NCBI RefSeq assembly: GCF_000213805.1 | Contig: NC_015556.1 | Coordinates: 3,363,001-3,427,000 of the forward strand | Length of the DNA stretch: 64,000 nt | Reading direction: 5' to 3' | Source: Pseudomonas fulva 12-X | GTDB lineage: Bacteria > Pseudomonadota > Gammaproteobacteria > Pseudomonadales > Pseudomonadaceae | In this document: piece after piece, positions 59,991 through 64,000 of the stretch | Position numbering within the stretch: position 1 is the stretch's first letter | Layout: every line of letters begins with the position of its first letter | Made by a program: the position numbers and the translations under genes | The notes under the pieces: generated by a model | What the model saw: the letters and a program-made list of their open reading frames with translations, nothing else | The model's database searches: none | What the model was told of the DNA's origin: nothing

Positions 59991-62297
59991 TCAATTCACC
60001 AGAGAAACGGAAGAAATTAACGGACGCTGCATCCAGGCCTCGAAGGCCTGCGCCGCCAACGGCCGGCTGATCAGATAGCCCTGCACGCTGTCGCACCCCC
60101 AACGCTCGAGCAGGTCCAGGCTGCGTTGTAGCTCGACGCCCTCGGCCACCACCTTGAGGCCCAGGCTGTGGCTCATCTCGATGGTCGAACGGACGATCAC
60201 CGCATCTTCGCTGGTGTCGTCCAGCTCGCGGATGAAGGACTGATCGATCTTCAGTTCCTGCACTGGCATGCGTTTGAGCTGCGCCAGTGAAGAGTAGCCG
60301 GTGCCGAAGTCGTCCACCGACAGGCCGATGCCTTTCTCGCGCAGCCCGTGCAGTACCTGCAGGGCGACGGCCGGGTTGAGCATCACACCGCTTTCGGTGA
60401 TTTCGAAGATCAGCTGCGAGCCCGCCACCTGGTACTGGCTGAGCAGGCGGCCGACCCGAGTCGGCAACTCTGCATCGACCAGGTCCTCGGTGGAGATGTT
60501 CAGCGACAGCTGCACCGTCAGCCCGCGTGCTCGCCATTCCTGCAGCTGCCGCACGCCCTCCTCGATCACCCAGGCGGTGAGTAACTGAATGCTGCCGGTG
60601 CGCTCGGCGAGAGGAATGAACTCACCAGGCGAGACCATGCCGAATTGTGGATGCTGCCAGCGCAGCAGGCCCTCGGCCTGGATACGCGCCGGGTTGCGAA
60701 TGTCCAACTTGGGTTGGTAATGCAGCAGCAGTTCCTCGCGCTGGGCGGCGCGGCGCAAGTCGCGGATCAACTGCACCTGGCGCTGCTGGGCCGCATCACG
60801 GCCGCTCTCGTAAACCTGAATGCGCCCTGCCAGATGCCCGGCATCCTGCATGGCGATGGAGGCGCGGCGCAGCAATTCTTCGGCGGTGTCGCCGTCGCCG
60901 GGATAACCGGCGATACCGATGCGGCAATCCAGAGCAATATCGTGGTTATCGATCCGGAACGGTTTCATGGACAGCTGCTGCACCCGGTCGGCAGTGGCCA
61001 CCGCGCTGTCGACGTCGGCGCCATCGAGCAGCAGCACGAACTCGTCGCCCAACAGCCGCGCCAGGCTGTCCGAGGGACGCAGCGCGGCCTGCAGACGATT
61101 GGCCAGCTGCTGCATCACGCGGTCGCTGCCGCCCGCCTCGCAGCTCTCGCTGACGGTGCGCAGGTTGCCGATGCCCAGAGACAGCAGCGCGATATGCCGG
61201 CCGGCCATGATCGCGCTGTTCAGGCGCTCGAGCGCCAGGTTGCGGTTGGGCAGCCCGGTCAGTGGATCATGCAGGGCATTGTGGGCCAGTTGGCGTTCAC
61301 GTTCGGCGAGGCCCTGCTGCATGGTCTGGAAAGTCTTGGCCAGGCTGCCGAGCTCATCGCTGCGATCGAGGGCCAGCGGCACCTCGTAGTCGCCCTGCCC
61401 GACCCGTTCAGCCGCGCCGGCCAGTTGGCGGATCGGCCGCGACAGGCCGCGCGCCAGCAACAGCGCGCCCAGAAGCGAGGCCACCAGGGCGGCCACGGCG
61501 ATCAGCAGGATCTGTTTGTTGAGCACAGCCACCGAGCCGCGAGCCTGTTCGAGCGAGCGCTGCAGCAGCGCCTGCACGCGAAAGCCGTCGCCACTGCCGA
61601 GCACCAGCCGCTGAACCAGGAAGGGTTCATCACCATGCATCACCTCGCCGCTGTCGCCGTCGAGGGTGATCTTGTGCAGGTCTTGCAAGGTACTTACGAG
61701 CACATCCGGCTGGCCGTCCATGCTGCCGATGATGCTCAACTCCAGGTGCGTCAGCTGATTGAGTTCGTGGGCGAAGCGCTCGTCGATGGCGAAACCGGTT
61801 ACCAGACGCGCGATGGGCAACGGCGCATTCACAGTGGCTTGCACCAGGAGATAGATGCGCCCGTCGAAGGGCATGAGGATACTTTGCCCCTGGTTATTCA
61901 ACTGGCGGTTGATCTGCTCGGCCTGGGCAACGGACGGCGGCGCCACGGTGCTGGCGGTCAGCTTGCCGTCCATGTCGAACATCATCACCACCCCGGCGTT
62001 GATCCGCGCACCATGGTTGAACAATGCCGAGCGAATGGTCGCCTCGTCGCCACTGGCCACGGCCTCACGGAAACCGAAATCGCTGGTCAGCACCTGCACC
62101 GCATCACGTAGCTGGCGGGCGTGGGTGTCGAGCAACTGCCCGAATACGCTGGTACCGACCTCCAGTTGCTCACGCGCCTGGGTGCGGATCGACGCATTGG
62201 TGGCGGCCTGCACGGCGAAGTACAGCGCGCCGATCACCACCAGCGGCAGCAGGATCAGCACGATGGCGATGCGCGCCTGGAAACTAGTGCGAACCAT
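59991..62297 (-). CDS. membrane GGDEF/EAL protein with altered motifs
   Basis: 768 residues. Helix 1 is IAIVLILLPLVVIGALYFAVQ. A periplasmic sensor of about 250 residues follows, then helix 2 with HAMP-like sequence (LIAVAALVASLLGALLLARGLSRPIRQLAGAAERVGQGDYE). The GGDEF domain has HDPLTGLPNRNLALERL but LGDEF at residues 416-420 instead of GGDEF. The EAL domain has EGL at 542-544 instead of EAL, yet keeps the later ILE/NF, D-FGTGYSSL and E-G motifs (DDFGTGYSSLAQLKR, VAEGVEL). So cyclase activity is doubtful and phosphodiesterase activity possible. It overlaps the upstream gene by 14 bases. Confidence 0.93.
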   Translation of the reverse strand: MVRTSFQARIAIVLILLPLVVIGALYFAVQAATNASIRTQAREQLEVGTSVFGQLLDTHARQLRDAVQVLTSDFGFREAVASGDEATIRSALFNHGARINAGVVMMFDMDGKLTASTVAPPSVAQAEQINRQLNNQGQSILMPFDGRIYLLVQATVNAPLPIARLVTGFAIDERFAHELNQLTHLELSIIGSMDGQPDVLVSTLQDLHKITLDGDSGEVMHGDEPFLVQRLVLGSGDGFRVQALLQRSLEQARGSVAVLNKQILLIAVAALVASLLGALLLARGLSRPIRQLAGAAERVGQGDYEVPLALDRSDELGSLAKTFQTMQQGLAERERQLAHNALHDPLTGLPNRNLALERLNSAIMAGRHIALLSLGIGNLRTVSESCEAGGSDRVMQQLANRLQAALRPSDSLARLLGDEFVLLLDGADVDSAVATADRVQQLSMKPFRIDNHDIALDCRIGIAGYPGDGDTAEELLRRASIAMQDAGHLAGRIQVYESGRDAAQQRQVQLIRDLRRAAQREELLLHYQPKLDIRNPARIQAEGLLRWQHPQFGMVSPGEFIPLAERTGSIQLLTAWVIEEGVRQLQEWRARGLTVQLSLNISTEDLVDAELPTRVGRLLSQYQVAGSQLIFEITESGVMLNPAVALQVLHGLREKGIGLSVDDFGTGYSSLAQLKRMPVQELKIDQSFIRELDDTSEDAVIVRSTIEMSHSLGLKVVAEGVELQRSLDLLERWGCDSVQGYLISRPLAAQAFEAWMQRPLISSVSLVN

Positions 62298-62967
62298 GGT
62301 CCAGGGCTTTCTTGAAGGCGTCGCCAAAGGCGCTGGGCGGTGCGCCCGGTGGTTCGCTGACGCTGGCGGCATCGACCGGCAGGCTGAAACGCGGCGCTGC
62401 GGCGCCATCGCCGACCTTCAAGGTCTCGCCCTGCTTGGGCAGCATGTCGGGCAACGCCGAGTGCCAGAGGGTCACCTGATAGTCACCAGCCGGCAAGTTG
62501 TCGAAACTCACCCGGCCCTGGGCATCGCTGACGGCGAACCAGGGATCGTCGGTGACGTAGATGTAACCCACCATCCAGTCATGGATATTGCAACCCAACA
62601 CCACCAGGCCGGGCTTGTCGAACACCACCGGCTCGCTCGGCGTGCCCTGGTACAGGCGCAGCTCGAAACGCTTGGCCGGCGAGAAGGAATAGACCTGATG
62701 GCGAATGTCGTCACGGTTCGGGAAGGTCACTGCAGTGCCGCTGCGCACGGCCAGCACGCTGGGCACGAAGCGCATTTCCTGCTGGTCCATCACCGCTTTG
62801 CCGGGGGCCGCCATGTTGGGGACTGCCGCGCCATGCAGCGTCACCACGGCGTTGGCCAGCGGTGCGCCCTTGGCATCCACCACGTCGCCTTGCAGGCCGG
62901 CCGCCTGAGTGGTGCACAGCGCACCGAACAGATACAGAGATACAGCGAGAGAGAAACGTCTGGTCAT
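62284..62967 (-). CDS. periplasmic cupredoxin-like protein (methylamine-utilisation-type annotation)
   Basis: 227 residues. A signal peptide (FSLAVSLYLFGALCTTQAA) leads into a carboxypeptidase-regulatory-like start (LQGDVVDAKGAPLANAVVTLHG). A cupredoxin-type core follows: RHQVYSFSPAKRFELRLY with His90, and VVLGCNIHDWMVGYIYV with Cys126, His129 and Met132. His/Cys/His/Met is the type 1 copper ligand set, though the spacing C-x2-H-x2-M is tight. Later residues have a second beta-sandwich-like strand set (NLPAGDYQVTLWH). Databases often name such proteins methylamine utilisation protein, but no methylamine gene is near. It heads the four-gene operon and overlaps the next gene by 14 bases. Confidence 0.82.
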   Translation of the reverse strand: MTRRFSLAVSLYLFGALCTTQAAGLQGDVVDAKGAPLANAVVTLHGAAVPNMAAPGKAVMDQQEMRFVPSVLAVRSGTAVTFPNRDDIRHQVYSFSPAKRFELRLYQGTPSEPVVFDKPGLVVLGCNIHDWMVGYIYVTDDPWFAVSDAQGRVSFDNLPAGDYQVTLWHSALPDMLPKQGETLKVGDGAAAPRFSLPVDAASVSEPPGAPPSAFGDAFKKALDHGSH

Positions 62968-63124
62968 GGGAGCTCGTCAAGGGTCGCTCAGCCGTACCGC
63001 GAGGCCGCGTATGCGCCTCTTCGCTGATAGGGAAGGTCTGCAGGAAGATTAGACGTGATGCAGAAGAAGTTCGAGCTTTAATGACGCCTGCGCAAGGCAA
63101 AAAGCCACTATCGTTTGATTATCG

Positions 63125-63149
63125 GAAAAAACGGCCGAAAAAGGCCGCC
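63125..63149 (-). terminator. rho-independent terminator of the AraC gene
   Basis: On the minus strand the stem CGGCC / GGCCG with loop TTTTTC is followed by TTTTTT. It lies just after the AraC stop and separates that gene from the cupredoxin operon downstream. Confidence 0.7.
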
Positions 63150-63157
63150 CTAGAGCC

Positions 63158-63940
63158 TCACTCGCTGCCGCGCAAACGCTTGGGCGTAAGCCCCAGGTAA
63201 CGGCGCATGGCGGTGGTCAGCGCGCTCTGGCTGGAGAAACCGCATTCCTCGGCGATGCGCACCAGCGGCAGCCCGCTGCCACGCAGCAGGCGCGTGGCGC
63301 GGTCCAGGCGCGCCTTGAGCAGGTACTGGTGCGGGGTGAGGCCGACGCTGTCCTTGAACTGGGCGTGGAAGTGGCTCGGGCTCAGGCAGGCGACATGGGC
63401 CAGCTCGGCGACGCTGATGCGCCGCGCCAGGTTGTCGGCGATGTAGCCGTCGAGTCGCTGCACATCCAGCGAGCCATGGCCACGGCTGGACTGCTCGCCA
63501 AACACCCGCAGGTGCAGGGCGCGCAGCAGCACGCCGCCCAGCGAGCGCGCCAGCAGCGGGTCGCTGCCATAACGCTCCAGTTCGGCGCCGGCATAGCTGA
63601 GCAGGTGCTGGAAGTCGGCGTCGAGTTGCGGGTAGCGCGGCGTGTCGAACAGGTGGCCGAGCAGTTGCAGATCCTCGCTGGACATGTCCTGCTCGTTGAG
63701 GTCGACGATCAGCATGCGGTTGTCGCCGATGCCGGCGAATTGATGGTCGGCATCGCCCGGCACCAGACAGGCGCGCATGCGGCACACCTCGCCGCCACGC
63801 CCGACCACCTCGAATTCGGCACGCCCGGACACCGACATCACCAGTTGGTGATGGTCGTGGGTGTGTTCGTGGGCCTGATCGTCCAGGCGCATGAGGCGGG
63901 CGTTGAGCATGATTCGCGACTCGATGGGCAACGCGCGCAC
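63158..63940 (-). CDS. AraC family transcriptional regulator
   Basis: 260 residues. The N-terminal cupin-like sensor starts ESRIMLNARLMRLDDQAHEHTHDHHQLVMSVSGRAEFEV with a cluster of His residues that could hold a metal. The C-terminal helix-turn-helix pair covers about residues 165-255 (ISVAELAHVACLSPSHFHAQFKDSVGLTPHQYLLKARLDRATRLLRG; VRIAEECGFSSQSALTTAMRRYLGLTPKRLR). The start is a GTG at 63940; an ATG at 63910 (MLNARLMRLD) is an alternative. It is co-directional with, but terminated before, the cupredoxin operon, and could regulate it; there is no direct evidence. Confidence 0.9.
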   Translation of the reverse strand: MRALPIESRIMLNARLMRLDDQAHEHTHDHHQLVMSVSGRAEFEVVGRGGEVCRMRACLVPGDADHQFAGIGDNRMLIVDLNEQDMSSEDLQLLGHLFDTPRYPQLDADFQHLLSYAGAELERYGSDPLLARSLGGVLLRALHLRVFGEQSSRGHGSLDVQRLDGYIADNLARRISVAELAHVACLSPSHFHAQFKDSVGLTPHQYLLKARLDRATRLLRGSGLPLVRIAEECGFSSQSALTTAMRRYLGLTPKRLRGSE

Positions 63941-64000
63941 TCTACCGCGTTGCCAGGCAAAACTGTATGGGCGGCGACAGGAGGCCCGGCAGGCGCCAAA

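Noticed and set aside
62284..62967. A methylamine dehydrogenase pathway, suggested by the usual name of the protein family
   Set aside because: No mau genes or other C1 genes occur in the window and the protein is better described as cupredoxin-like.
1..64000. CRISPR arrays or ribosomal RNA genes
   Set aside because: No regularly spaced direct repeats and no rRNA-like stretches were seen in reading the whole window.

Overview
This 64 kb window is GC-rich chromosomal DNA of a Pseudomonas-type gammaproteobacterium. The evidence is gene content: an RdgC gene, an MxtR/CrbS-like symporter-kinase, an imuA-imuB-dnaE2 mutagenesis cassette behind a LexA box, a ydbH-ynbE-ydbL operon, several AraC/LysR regulators, many single-copy metabolic genes and Pseudomonas-style REP palindromes. 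There are three tRNA genes, one IS element, no rRNA and no CRISPR array. No prophage is visible. The species cannot be fixed from the window alone.

Layout. 1-2.6 kb: end of an SDR oxidoreductase, a CinA-type amidohydrolase and a convergent TPP-dependent oxidase/synthase. 2.9-5.0 kb: a run of small envelope proteins (proline-rich peptide, DUF2892-like, YqjD/ElaB-like, phage-holin-III-like, DUF3618-like), then tRNA-Asp and tRNA-Val. 5.6-8.3 kb: rdgC, a BASS transporter, and a guanidine exporter gene behind a guanidine-II riboswitch. 8.4-17.1 kb (minus strand): an MFS/acyltransferase fusion, a LysR regulator, a large PNPOx-flavin reductase-ferredoxin fusion, a GST, AzlCD, an AraC regulator and an acetyltransferase. 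17.4-21.3 kb: the giant symporter-histidine kinase-receiver hybrid and an FKBP isomerase. 21.3-25.4 kb (minus): a secreted GH28 exo-polygalacturonase, RmuC and a Sel1-repeat protein.

25.9-29.5 kb: ydbH-ynbE-ydbL (envelope lipid transport) and a zinc-ribbon protein. 29.5-35.3 kb: a MocR regulator and a FecI-FecR-TonB receptor iron-uptake signalling set. 35.4-41.6 kb: two chemoreceptors flanking three poorly known genes. 42.1-48.5 kb: YghU, a ParDE toxin-antitoxin pair, and a TctCBA tricarboxylate transporter with a divergent LysR regulator. 48.5-51.1 kb: RidA, a YcaC-like hydrolase, an AraC-type protein and a YkvA-like protein. 51.1-51.95 kb: an IS5-type insertion sequence with a broken transposase frame. 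52.4-57.9 kb: tRNA-Ser and the SOS mutagenesis cassette.

The last 6 kb hold the most interesting locus. A tightly packed minus-strand operon (62,967 down to 58,700) encodes a periplasmic cupredoxin-like protein, a membrane GGDEF/EAL protein with altered motifs, a DUF3034 outer-membrane-type protein and a truncated-haemoglobin lipoprotein. An AraC gene with its own terminator lies upstream. Its composition suggests a copper/haem redox module linked to c-di-GMP; that function is inference. A second notable item is a pair of long intergenic hairpins (6.5 and 24.9 kb) whose arms differ by compensating changes.
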